DNA of 64,000 nt from an uncultured Lachnospiraceae bacterium (GTDB taxonomy: Bacteria > Bacillota > Clostridia > Lachnospirales > Lachnospiraceae): assembly GCA_902796005.1 (NCBI GenBank), contig CADBNF010000063.1, positions 19,182 through 83,181 on the forward strand, given 5' to 3'. Shown one piece after another: positions 26,601-35,100 of this stretch. How positions within the stretch are numbered: the first letter of the stretch is position 1; every line of letters starts with the position of its first letter. Below the pieces are notes generated by a model that was given only the letters and a program-made list of their open reading frames with translations, ran no database searches and was not told the origin of the DNA. The position numbers were made by a program, and so were the translations under genes.

Positions 26601-27172
26601 GGGTCGCAGTCACTGACGGTGAGGCCGGTTGCCTTCGCTTTGGAGACCGTAAATGTGTCAGCGGCTACAAAATCATAGGCGCCTGTGGCGTCATTTCTGG
26701 CATAGCAGTGACAGAAATATTTTCCCGGATGCTTGAAGTTGCTGATTTTTGCCGAGCAGACGGAGCTTCCGTTCTTCACGGTGCCGGAGATCCAGATAAG
26801 ATCATCCTGGCCGCCCTCGCTGCTCCACAGGGCGAAGCGGTAGGTATAGCCCGGCTCGGGGTCGGTGCATTTCAGGTCGACCCGGGTCTCGTCCTCGTTC
26901 AGTACCGCGGTTACCCTGGGTACCTCCGCTGCTGCCGTAAGCAGAACCGCAGGCGCTTCCTCCTGCTCTTCAGCAGCCGTGCTTTCCTGCGCCGCTGCGG
27001 CTTTTTCCTCCGCTGCAGTTTCTTCTGTTACCGTTTCTTCCGTTACCGCGCCGGCTTCCGCCTGCACCTCCGGGAGAATCGTTTCGTCTGCCGAAACCGG
27101 ATGCAGGGCCGCTGCGGCAAGAACCGCCGCAAGCATAAGCGCTGCTCTCCGTTTTCCTGTTGTCTTTTTCAT
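23651..27172 (-). CDS. Secreted protein with nine GBS Bsp-like repeats and a lysozyme-like C-terminal domain
   Basis: 1173 residues. A signal peptide cleaves near HPVSA-DE (28). A Glu/Ala/Thr-rich linker follows, then nine GBS Bsp-like repeats (about 85-950), each with the AVWS..GQDDL.WY core and an H.Y strand near its end. The last 213 residues (from 961) form a separate domain with VETGG (Glu973), a conserved-looking AITIGAGCWY segment and a helical second half, suggestive of a lysozyme-superfamily muramidase/endolysin fold; I cannot name the family. The ATG at 27172 directly precedes the signal peptide, and in-frame upstream codons add only basic residues. It is the third gene of the CotH operon. 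Probable role: cell-wall binding and hydrolysis. Confidence 0.8.
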   Translation of the reverse strand: MKKTTGKRRAALMLAAVLAAAALHPVSADETILPEVQAEAGAVTEETVTEETAAEEKAAAAQESTAAEEQEEAPAVLLTAAAEVPRVTAVLNEDETRVDLKCTDPEPGYTYRFALWSSEGGQDDLIWISGTVKNGSSVCSAKISNFKHPGKYFCHCYARNDATGAYDFVAADTFTVSKAKATGLTVSDCDPATGEFTITAEGLTSVCGFDSLYVAVWCASDQSDLKWYDLEDGKAVCSLMNHKLHSGTYIAHLYTTDGNGFEYFLASASKTLGMPKGFFADINDGSIRAAVGGLPADNGYTSYNFAVWTEDKGQDDLRWYRVSGTPSATIPLRNHQGFGRILIHCYATTAAGKSEFVGGGSVTVKGPSAGGAEMTADPDSSEFIIRITDAEFPTGLTALRAAVWSTSNQSNLKWYSDYKKEADGSYVFKGDFDNHGNLMGRYIVHVYMKDGTGRESFLVSCGCTVEASKGSAASEVDAENGQVNITVTGLKSYGVLTSLRAAVWSAKDGQDDLKWIPLQQADGVWTARVDLSDFPDGGNFLVHVYGYEKNGASRFIGYANFFLAGLLKTGEPEGGSIPVTISHVPEAGSGSSLTLQVWTAEDESDLKEYPVAAAQSEVQVNVPLAHFGSAMTVYHFRTVVSYQNSMMTAAAADRDLRPVAGTFTVTPQEGGAVFLAEIDGAQLHGMESEVRFAVWSEVDSQDDLVWYTARKDGGKYTVAIPMRNHKGLGTYHIHVYFEAGEEEYYLQKTTFTLDTVPKGSVSAKNINRSAGTYRLTAVPGMTDIEIERVRVAVWSEPDQSNLVWYDMAEQTDGSFAATVNLKNHDLLEGTYINHVYAYDAEGNGEFIGLDNVEFRPENYVKTELLSDDVCRITLINASMNGHIPDEVAFPTWSKEGGQDDIQWNWTESDGSGTFSVTVNRSDYAHSGTFYTHIYGEYGGNRTVLGSTTYRLYNTGEFDDHAREVMRKILYAVETGGQVYGNCRYNDFTMAYTNSSNERAITIGAGCWYATEAKNLLTRIQLADPVTFARLDTAGIAYDLVNCNWSTYGGENGERTILKGSDKAVAIQNIISTDIGKQVQDQLLDEQSERYVNEAIELGVTDLKAAMFCANIRHLGGLSAMRRVIADAKADNVDLTMENIYTSMRAHNTNPNGVGADLYNSRHVKVMQWLNTYL
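24322..26920 (-). repeat. Array of nine GBS Bsp-like domain repeats (coding)
   Basis: Each unit is about 90-100 codons and carries the pattern [AL]VW(S/T)xxx(G/D)Q(D/S)(D/N)LxWY. Units 1, 3, 5, 7 and 9 tend to have GQDDL, while units 2, 4 and 8 have DQSDL or NQSNL, suggesting two alternating subtypes. Boundaries are approximate. Confidence 0.75.
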
Positions 27173-27209
27173 AGTTTTCGCCTTTCCGGCCCGCCTTCTC
27201 ATTTCCTTA

Positions 27210-30200
27210 TCAGAGATTCGGGTCCGTGGGGTCATAGTCCATAACCGGGGTGATCTTTATGGTGGCAGGCTTCCCGAAGGGTCCGGGATAACTGCTGTCA
27301 TAAATATGCACCCAGGTGCCGACCGGCATATAATCGTAAATCCATTTGGCATCCCGCACGCAGAGCCTTACGCAGCCGTGGGAGGCGGGCTGGCCCAGCA
27401 TGTTGTAATCCGTGTAGGACAGGTTATGGCTGCTCATGCGGTAGCCTGCCACGGAATGGAAGTGGATGCCGTAATTGGGCATGATGCAGGTGACGTACTG
27501 ACCGTAGGAGGGTCCCATCAGCTGCCGCCACCTCTGCTTGAAGTGGGTCTGGTAATCACCGGTGGGGGTCTCCAGCTCCGGCGTCATGACGCCTACGGAG
27601 CAGGTCATGGCAATCACCGGGATGATGTAGCCGTTGCCCCCGTCCCTGGCATACACGGTAATGGTGCAGCAGGTGCGGTTGATGTCGATCCGGTAGGGTC
27701 CGGAAATCAGGCCGCTGTTGATGAAATCCGTCAGGTTCGTCTGTTTTACGCCGTTGATGTAGAGGAACTTATAGCCGTTCTCGTATCTCCAGACCGACTC
27801 CCAGGTAAAGGTTGAAGCACCCAGGAACTCGCTTCCGGAATAAATGTGGACAATGTATTCTCCCGTGTCGGAGAAGCCGCCCATATTGACGGCGGACACG
27901 TAATGATTTGCGCCGTTGGCGGTAAAGCTGAAGGTCCGCATGTCGGACTGGTCCGACCTGTGCCACACGTAGGCAGTGGTGGGTGCGGCATGGGGATTCC
28001 GGATGCCCACCGTATTGGAGAAGGCGCCGTTCTTCTTCACATATACAAAATCCGAAGGATTGAAATCCAGGGCGGTGCTGTCCACAAAGGCCTCAATACC
28101 GTTGCCCATGGTGGCATACACGTGGATATAGTAGTGGCCCAGCCCGTAATTATTATCCGCAATGCTGCAGCAGGCCCTGTAGGTGCCGTCCGCCTGTTTT
28201 TCCGCCGTGTACCAGTAACGGTTGTCCCCGGATTCGTCGGTCCAGATGGCCGCCCGCACCGAGGAAATGCCCGAGGGCGCCGATACATCGGTGATCACCA
28301 CGTCAAAGGTGCCCGCGGAGGCATCGGTAAGCTGTGCTTCGGCGCTGCCGGCGGGCACGCCGTCGATATTCAGGCACTCGCCGCCCATCAGGAAGACGCT
28401 GCTGCCGTCCATGGCGGTGTAATACACATGGCAGGTATATTTGCCCAGTCTCTTGTAATCGGCAATATTTGCATCAATATAATAGGTGCTGCCGTCCCTG
28501 ACGGCGGTGTGCCAGATCATGCCCGGGAAATACTCGGAATTCCACAGGGCAAAACGCACGTCCTTCGCCCCGCCGGGAATTTCCACATTGCCCACGGCGA
28601 TCCGGTAGCGCTTCTGCTCTTCTCCCGGGGTTCCCGCATGCAGGTCCGTCACGGTAAAGGCGGAATCGCATTTCTTCTCCATCGCAAAGGTATCCTTGCA
28701 GAGGAAATCGGAGACGCCGTTTTTCAGGTAAATATACACATGAACATTGTACTGCCCCGTGTGATATTTGTGGTTCTTCAGATTGCCGTTCTCCGCCGTC
28801 CAGGTTCCGTCCCCTTTGTCCTTCATGCTGTACCAGAGGATATCGGACTGATCCGGGCTGTGCCAGACAGCGGCCCGCATCTCCTTTACGGGAAGGGCTG
28901 CGGTAAAGCCGTTCACCCGGATGGTGAAGGTGCCTGCCGCATTGTTCGTGACCACCTCCATGCCGGAGGCGGAGGGACCCTCGATGTCAAAGGCACCGTA
29001 CTCCAGGAAGGCACTCCTGCCGTCGGCCAGGGTCAGGTACACATGGATAATGACGTGACCGGTATGCTTCAGGCTGTCCAGAGAACCGGTAAAGACGTAG
29101 TCGTTCCCCTTCTTTTTCATGGTGTTCCAGGACAGATCGTCCTGGCCGCCGTTTTCCGTCCAGACCGCGGCCCGGACCTCCCTTACGGGAAGGGCGGATA
29201 CAAAATCCTTAACCGTGATGGTATAGGTGCCGGCTTCGGTATCCGCAGCTGCCTCCACGCCGGTGCAGGAAGCCGGATCGATGCTGAAACCGCTGTAGGC
29301 CAGGAAGGCCTTCTTTCCGCCTTCAAGGCTCACATAGATATGGATAAGGACCTTGCCGGTATGCTTCAGGCTGCTTAAGGAGCCGGTATACACATAGTCG
29401 GCTCCTTCTTTTCTGAAGGTGTTCCAGGACAGGTCATCCTGCCCGCCTTCCTCCGTCCAGACCGCGGCCTGCACTTCGGTAACACCCTGCGGCGCGTCAA
29501 AGCCTTCTATTGTAATGGTGTAGCTTCCCTTGTCCGTATCTGCCACGGTGGTTACCGTCCCTGCCTTCAGGGAGAAATCCGCCGCAGCGGCGCCGGTAAA
29601 TTCATTATTTCCCGCGTTGTCCCGGGCATAGGAATGCAGCAGGTACCGGGCCCGGTTGTTCTGATGGTTCCGGACGTCCATGGTAAAGGTCCAGCTGCCG
29701 TCAGCCTGCGCGGCCGCATCATACCATTTGATATCCGCCTGTTTTGCATCGGACCAGACCGCCACGGAAACGGACACCAGGCCGCTTCCCGCAGAGGCGC
29801 CGGTCAGGCGCACGTCCGCTTTGCCTTCCTTCACCCGCAGATCGGTAACCTCCAGGGTTCCCCTGGTGATGCCCTCCACTGTAAAGGAATTGACGCCCAC
29901 AAGCTCCAGCTTTCCGGCCGCCGTACGGTTGTAGACATGCACATGGTACAGCCCGGTTCCCTTATGGTCGGCCAGCCGGACCGTCTTTTCAAAACGGTTC
30001 CCCCCGACAGGCGTGCAGTCATACCAGATGAGGTCGTCCTGGCCGTCGGCTTCGGACCAGACCGCAGCCTGGATCACGTCCCCTTCGCCGGTAACCGCCG
30101 GACCGATGTCCAGCTTACATTCTCCGCCGGAAAGGCTGACCTCCACCGGTTTCTTCGGTTCCTCCACCGGCACCTCTTCGGTTTCCGTTTCGGAACCCGG

Positions 30201-30404
30201 GATGGTTTCCGTTTCGGAGCCCGGGGCGGTTTTCTCCGTCCCGGCAGAGATGCTTTCCGCACCTTCAGCCGGCAGGGCTTCCTGCTGCGTCTCCGACACA
30301 GCCTCCTGCGGTTCCTCCGCAAAGGCCGTCTGTACGCTGCCGAAAAGCATAAGCAGCGCCAGCAGCAGGCATACTCCCTTGGTTATGCTTTTGTTTTTCT
30401 TCAT
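27210..30404 (-). CDS. Secreted L,D-transpeptidase (YkuD) with eight GBS Bsp-like repeats
   Basis: 1064 residues. A signal peptide cleaves near TAFA-EE (29). A Pro/Glu-rich linker follows, then eight GBS Bsp-like repeats (about 87-865) and a C-terminal YkuD L,D-transpeptidase domain. The catalytic motif is SHGCVRL with Cys1011 and His1009, and an upstream His lies in IHFHSVAG. YkuD enzymes form 3-3 cross-links in peptidoglycan or attach proteins to it. GGGGAGG precedes the ATG at 30404. It lies 13 bases after cotH and 37 bases before the lysozyme-like protein gene. Confidence 0.88.
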   Translation of the reverse strand: MKKNKSITKGVCLLLALLMLFGSVQTAFAEEPQEAVSETQQEALPAEGAESISAGTEKTAPGSETETIPGSETETEEVPVEEPKKPVEVSLSGGECKLDIGPAVTGEGDVIQAAVWSEADGQDDLIWYDCTPVGGNRFEKTVRLADHKGTGLYHVHVYNRTAAGKLELVGVNSFTVEGITRGTLEVTDLRVKEGKADVRLTGASAGSGLVSVSVAVWSDAKQADIKWYDAAAQADGSWTFTMDVRNHQNNRARYLLHSYARDNAGNNEFTGAAAADFSLKAGTVTTVADTDKGSYTITIEGFDAPQGVTEVQAAVWTEEGGQDDLSWNTFRKEGADYVYTGSLSSLKHTGKVLIHIYVSLEGGKKAFLAYSGFSIDPASCTGVEAAADTEAGTYTITVKDFVSALPVREVRAAVWTENGGQDDLSWNTMKKKGNDYVFTGSLDSLKHTGHVIIHVYLTLADGRSAFLEYGAFDIEGPSASGMEVVTNNAAGTFTIRVNGFTAALPVKEMRAAVWHSPDQSDILWYSMKDKGDGTWTAENGNLKNHKYHTGQYNVHVYIYLKNGVSDFLCKDTFAMEKKCDSAFTVTDLHAGTPGEEQKRYRIAVGNVEIPGGAKDVRFALWNSEYFPGMIWHTAVRDGSTYYIDANIADYKRLGKYTCHVYYTAMDGSSVFLMGGECLNIDGVPAGSAEAQLTDASAGTFDVVITDVSAPSGISSVRAAIWTDESGDNRYWYTAEKQADGTYRACCSIADNNYGLGHYYIHVYATMGNGIEAFVDSTALDFNPSDFVYVKKNGAFSNTVGIRNPHAAPTTAYVWHRSDQSDMRTFSFTANGANHYVSAVNMGGFSDTGEYIVHIYSGSEFLGASTFTWESVWRYENGYKFLYINGVKQTNLTDFINSGLISGPYRIDINRTCCTITVYARDGGNGYIIPVIAMTCSVGVMTPELETPTGDYQTHFKQRWRQLMGPSYGQYVTCIMPNYGIHFHSVAGYRMSSHNLSYTDYNMLGQPASHGCVRLCVRDAKWIYDYMPVGTWVHIYDSSYPGPFGKPATIKITPVMDYDPTDPNL
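27810..30146 (-). repeat. Array of eight GBS Bsp-like domain repeats (coding)
   Basis: Cores such as AAVWSEADGQDDLIWY, AAVWTEEGGQDDLSWN and AAVWTENGGQDDLSWN recur every 90-100 codons. Units 3 and 4 are very alike over most of their length (both continue TGSL.SLKHTG), pointing to a recent internal duplication. Units 6-8 are degenerate. Boundaries are approximate. Confidence 0.75.
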
Positions 30405-30417
30405 CACTGTCCTCCCC

Positions 30418-31962
30418 TTACTGTACAAGCCAGCGGTTCTCCACGGTACAGTAAAAATCGTACCGGTTATTCAGCCAGGCCGCCAGGTTCCCGCATGCCT
30501 CCCGGTAGGTGGCGGCATAGGGTGCAAGGCCTGTCTTTATGTTCTCTTCTCCGAGGCATCTCCACCGGGTGTAATTCATGTATGCGGAGGCGGAAAGGCT
30601 TTCCCCCTCCTGCAGCGCATGATCCGGCAGGGATACGATAACTTCCTCATTGGCGGCAAACAGCTCATCCATCAGCGCCTGGAACGCCGGAATATGCAGA
30701 AGCAGTCCGAATAGCTGCTGTCTGCTGCCGAAAATATCCGTATATTCGTTGAAATCATATTTATTGCCCATGCTGGAATCGAAATCCCAGACCGGCCCCA
30801 GATGCAGCACATCCTCCCGGCCGTCCGTGTACCAGAAAAAGCTGGTGGTGTAGGATTCCACGTTCAGCAGGTATTCGTTCACCAGAATCCACTGGGCAAA
30901 GGATTCCACGTCGATATAGCGGGCCAGTTCCTCAAGGGAGAGGTCTTCGCCCTCGTGATCGGTCAGGAACTGCAAAAAGGTGTCCAGCTTTTCATGAAAG
31001 CTTTCCACCGCCTCCGCCGTCAGCGCCGGATCATCCTCGCTTACCGCTTCCTTAAGGGCAAAGCACCGGTTAAGGATCTGATCCTCGAACCAGATGTCGC
31101 TTTCGGCAAAGAAGGCGTTGTCATGCTCCATCAGCACGCCCAGGGGGTCGTTCAGGGCCAGGCGGCGTTCGTCCACCTCCACCTTTTCTCCCAGAAGGTA
31201 AGTGCCCCTGTATTCTCCGTTGAGCCACAGGTCCACCGGCTGGTATTCCGGCACCCAGGCCATCCCCAGCTGCTCCGCAAAATAGAAGGCCGTCCGGTTC
31301 CGCACCAGGGAGTCGTCAAAGGCATTGGCCAGAAGCACCCACTTCTTGGCCTTCTCCATGCCCAGTACCCGGGATCGTTTATCAAATTTTATCTGGTAGC
31401 CCTTCTTATCCGGCATATCCCAGCTGGTATTTCCCCGGCCCTTAAGCTCCGCCGTCTCCGTGAAGACATCGCACTGCCCGCCGGCGTCGGTAATCAGAAC
31501 CCTTGTTCCTGCGAACCTGCGGTCCTTTTCCTTCACATGCAGGTCGGTAATCGCAGCATCCTTTAAGGTCACCGAAACGCTGGGAAGATCCGACTGCAGG
31601 GCGGTAATGTTGTATACCTGTCCCCGGGTATCGGTCAGGACGACCTGGTCCCGGCTGCCGGCAAAGGCGCCGGAAACCGTTCCGCTCTCCCTGTCCGTCT
31701 CTCCCTTTGAGGCGCTTCTCAAGCTCACGCCTTCCACATAAAGCACGTATTCGGAAACCGCCTGCCGGTTCGGCAGGTACAGGTAATACACGCCGGTTTC
31801 CTCATCATACAGGGCATTCGTCCGTTCACCGAAGGGGTCCAGGGTATAGCAGGCAAAGCCGCTTTCCGCCCCGTAAACGGGCCGGCTCTGCAGCGGTCCG
31901 AACAGGCCGGCCGCCAGCAGAAGAAGCAGGGCTGCCGCTGCAAAATTCCTCTTGAATTTCAT
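30418..31962 (-). CDS. Secreted CotH-type protein kinase
   Basis: 514 residues with a signal peptide (cleavage near VYGA-ES). The CotH domain follows a beta-rich N-terminal region. Visible motifs are KGRGNTSW (175-181), KKGYQIKF, AKKWVLLANAFDDSLVRN, DLWLNGEYRGTYLLGEKVEV and GPVWDFDSSMGNK (WDFD at 392-395), the metal-binding/catalytic signature. CotH of Bacillus spore coats phosphorylates serines of coat proteins; the signal peptide here implies extracytoplasmic action instead. It is first in an operon with two GBS Bsp-like repeat proteins, candidate substrates or partners. The promoter is strong and the ribosome site is GGGGGA. Confidence 0.88.
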   Translation of the reverse strand: MKFKRNFAAAALLLLLAAGLFGPLQSRPVYGAESGFACYTLDPFGERTNALYDEETGVYYLYLPNRQAVSEYVLYVEGVSLRSASKGETDRESGTVSGAFAGSRDQVVLTDTRGQVYNITALQSDLPSVSVTLKDAAITDLHVKEKDRRFAGTRVLITDAGGQCDVFTETAELKGRGNTSWDMPDKKGYQIKFDKRSRVLGMEKAKKWVLLANAFDDSLVRNRTAFYFAEQLGMAWVPEYQPVDLWLNGEYRGTYLLGEKVEVDERRLALNDPLGVLMEHDNAFFAESDIWFEDQILNRCFALKEAVSEDDPALTAEAVESFHEKLDTFLQFLTDHEGEDLSLEELARYIDVESFAQWILVNEYLLNVESYTTSFFWYTDGREDVLHLGPVWDFDSSMGNKYDFNEYTDIFGSRQQLFGLLLHIPAFQALMDELFAANEEVIVSLPDHALQEGESLSASAYMNYTRWRCLGEENIKTGLAPYAATYREACGNLAAWLNNRYDFYCTVENRWLVQ

Positions 31963-31996
31963 ACATTCCCCCGACTTATGTAAATCCTAACATCTT

Positions 31997-32025
31997 ATTA
32001 TAACGTATCTGTAACAAATTGTCAC
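31997..32025 (-). promoter_or_regulatory. Promoter of the CotH-LdT-Bsp operon
   Basis: Minus-strand GTGACA (32020-32025) and TATAAT (31997-32002) with a 17-base spacer, about 35 bases before the cotH ATG. Confidence 0.75.
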
Positions 32026-32075
32026 GTTTTCTTTACAGAAGCACGCTGCGCCGCAGGATTTACGGAAAACCGGAC

Positions 32076-32106
32076 AAAAAAAGGAACAGCCGAAGCTGTT
32101 CCTTTT
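32076..32106 (-). terminator. groESL terminator
   Basis: On the minus strand AAGGAACAGC-TTCG-GCTGTTCCTT followed by a T-run: a classical stable-tetraloop terminator just after the groEL stop. Confidence 0.92.
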
Positions 32107-32139
32107 CGTGATACTTTCGCGTCAGATGCCGGAGGCTTC

Positions 32140-33771
<1,632 letters not shown>

Positions 33772-34044
33772 TTATTTAACAATAGCCAGGATGTCTGACT
33801 GTTTCACAACAATGTATTCTTCTCCGTCCAGCTTCACTTCGGTGCCGGCGTACTTGGAATAGATAACCTTGTCCCCGACAACAACTTCCATCTCCACATC
33901 CTTGGTTCCGGGACCTACGGCCACAACCTCTGCGGTCTGGGGTTTTTCCTGGGAACCGGAAGTAAGGATAAGGCCGCCAACGGTCTTTTCTTCAGCAGCT
34001 TCCTGTTTTAAAACAACTCTGTCAGCTAAGGGTACGAGTTTCAT
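33772..34044 (-). CDS. groES: Co-chaperonin GroES (Hsp10)
   Basis: 90-residue lid of the GroEL chamber. It begins with LVPLADRVVLKQ, has the mobile-loop region TVGGLILTSGSQEKPQ and continues VVAVGPG. It is the first gene of the groESL operon, with a GGAGG ribosome site, and lies directly behind promoter and CIRCE. Confidence 0.98.
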   Translation of the reverse strand: MKLVPLADRVVLKQEAAEEKTVGGLILTSGSQEKPQTAEVVAVGPGTKDVEMEVVVGDKVIYSKYAGTEVKLDGEEYIVVKQSDILAIVK

Positions 34045-34076
34045 ATATAGCCTCCTTCATGATAAATATCATATTG

Positions 34077-34103
34077 TTAGCACTCATCTACCTTGAGTGC
34101 TAT
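34077..34103. promoter_or_regulatory. CIRCE operator of groESL
   Basis: TTAGCACTC-N9-GAGTGCTAT matches the HrcA-binding CIRCE consensus with one mismatch at the last base. It lies between the groES promoter and start codon. Confidence 0.95.
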
Positions 34104-34106
34104 TTA

Positions 34107-34134
34107 ATAATAGCACATAACTTCTGTTTGTCAA
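34107..34134 (-). promoter_or_regulatory. groESL promoter
   Basis: Minus-strand TTGACA (34129-34134) and TATTAT (34107-34112) with a 16-base spacer, immediately upstream of CIRCE. Confidence 0.8.
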
Positions 34135-34188
34135 GTACTGCCGGAAGAAAAAAGCAGAAAAAAATGCATTCATTATTTGTTATTTCAG

Positions 34189-34217
34189 TTGCTTTCTGTA
34201 ATATTTGATGGTAAATT
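34189..34217 (+). promoter_or_regulatory. Possible codY promoter
   Basis: TTGCTT (34189-34194) and TAAATT (34212-34217), 17-base spacer, about 35 bases upstream of codY and divergent from groESL. It is a moderate match. Confidence 0.45.
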
Positions 34218-34253
34218 GAATAATGGAACCCGTGTAATACTGAGGGCAAAAAA

Positions 34254-35039
34254 ATGAGTGTTCAATTACTTGACAAAACGCAGAAAATCAACAAGCTTCT
34301 GCATAACAGCACCAAGGAAAAGGTTGTTTTCAATGATCTCTGCCAGGTTCTGGCGGAATGCCTCGCTTCCGTTACAACGGTAATCAGCAGCAAAGGCAAG
34401 GTGCTCGGCTCCGGCATCAGTCCGGATGTTCCCCTCTTACCCGAACTCATCAGCACGGAAATCGGCACGCGGATAGATCCCGCTCTGAACCAGCGTCTTC
34501 TGAATATTCTGTCCACCAAGGAGAATATCAACCTGGAAACCCTGGGCTTTACCGGCGGAGACATCGAGACCTACAACGCCATCGTCTGTCCTATCCTGAT
34601 TGCCGGCGAACGTTACGGCACCATGTTTTTCTACCGGAGGGACCCCCGGTACAATGTGGACGACATCATTTTAAGCGAATACGGCACCACGGTTATCGCA
34701 TTGGAATTCATGCGCTCCGTATATGACGAAAGCGCGGAGGAGGCCCGCCAGCAGCAGGTGGTGCATTCCGCAGTGGATACCCTGTCGAATTCGGAGCTGA
34801 ATGCCATCCGGCATATTTTCGAGGAGCTTAAACGCAGCGAGAACGGCCTCCTGGTGGCCAGCCGCATCGCCGACGCGGCCAGGGTCAACCGTTCCGTTAT
34901 CGTGAACGCCCTGCGCAAGTTCGAAAGCGCCGGGATCATCGAATCCCGGTCCGGCGGCATGAAGGGCACCTACATCAAGGTGACCAACCCCTACCTCTAC
35001 AATGTGCTTGATGAACTCAACGAAGGCCGGTCCCGGTAA
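34254..35039 (+). CDS. codY: Global transcriptional regulator CodY
   Basis: GTP- and branched-chain-amino-acid-responsive repressor of low-GC Gram-positives, 261 residues. The N-terminal GAF-like effector domain begins MSVQLLDKTQKINKLLHNS. The C-terminal winged helix-turn-helix carries ASRIADAARVNRSVIVNALRKFESAGIIESRS and then GMKGTYIKV, near-invariant in the family. It is preceded by GAGGG and followed by a strong terminator. It probably senses nutrient status for genes such as ilvE. The topA gene lies convergently downstream. Confidence 0.97.
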   Translation: MSVQLLDKTQKINKLLHNSTKEKVVFNDLCQVLAECLASVTTVISSKGKVLGSGISPDVPLLPELISTEIGTRIDPALNQRLLNILSTKENINLETLGFTGGDIETYNAIVCPILIAGERYGTMFFYRRDPRYNVDDIILSEYGTTVIALEFMRSVYDESAEEARQQQVVHSAVDTLSNSELNAIRHIFEELKRSENGLLVASRIADAARVNRSVIVNALRKFESAGIIESRSGGMKGTYIKVTNPYLYNVLDELNEGRSR

Positions 35040-35051
35040 GGGCCTGCCGGC

Positions 35052-35094
35052 AAAAAGACAGCGGAAGATTTATTTCTTCCGCTGTCTTTTTTTG
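35052..35094 (+). terminator. Bidirectional terminator between codY and topA
   Basis: AAAAGACAGCGGAAGA / TCTTCCGCTGTCTTTT with a six-base loop and T-runs on both strands, located between the convergent genes. Confidence 0.92.
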
Positions 35095-35100
35095 TTTTCT

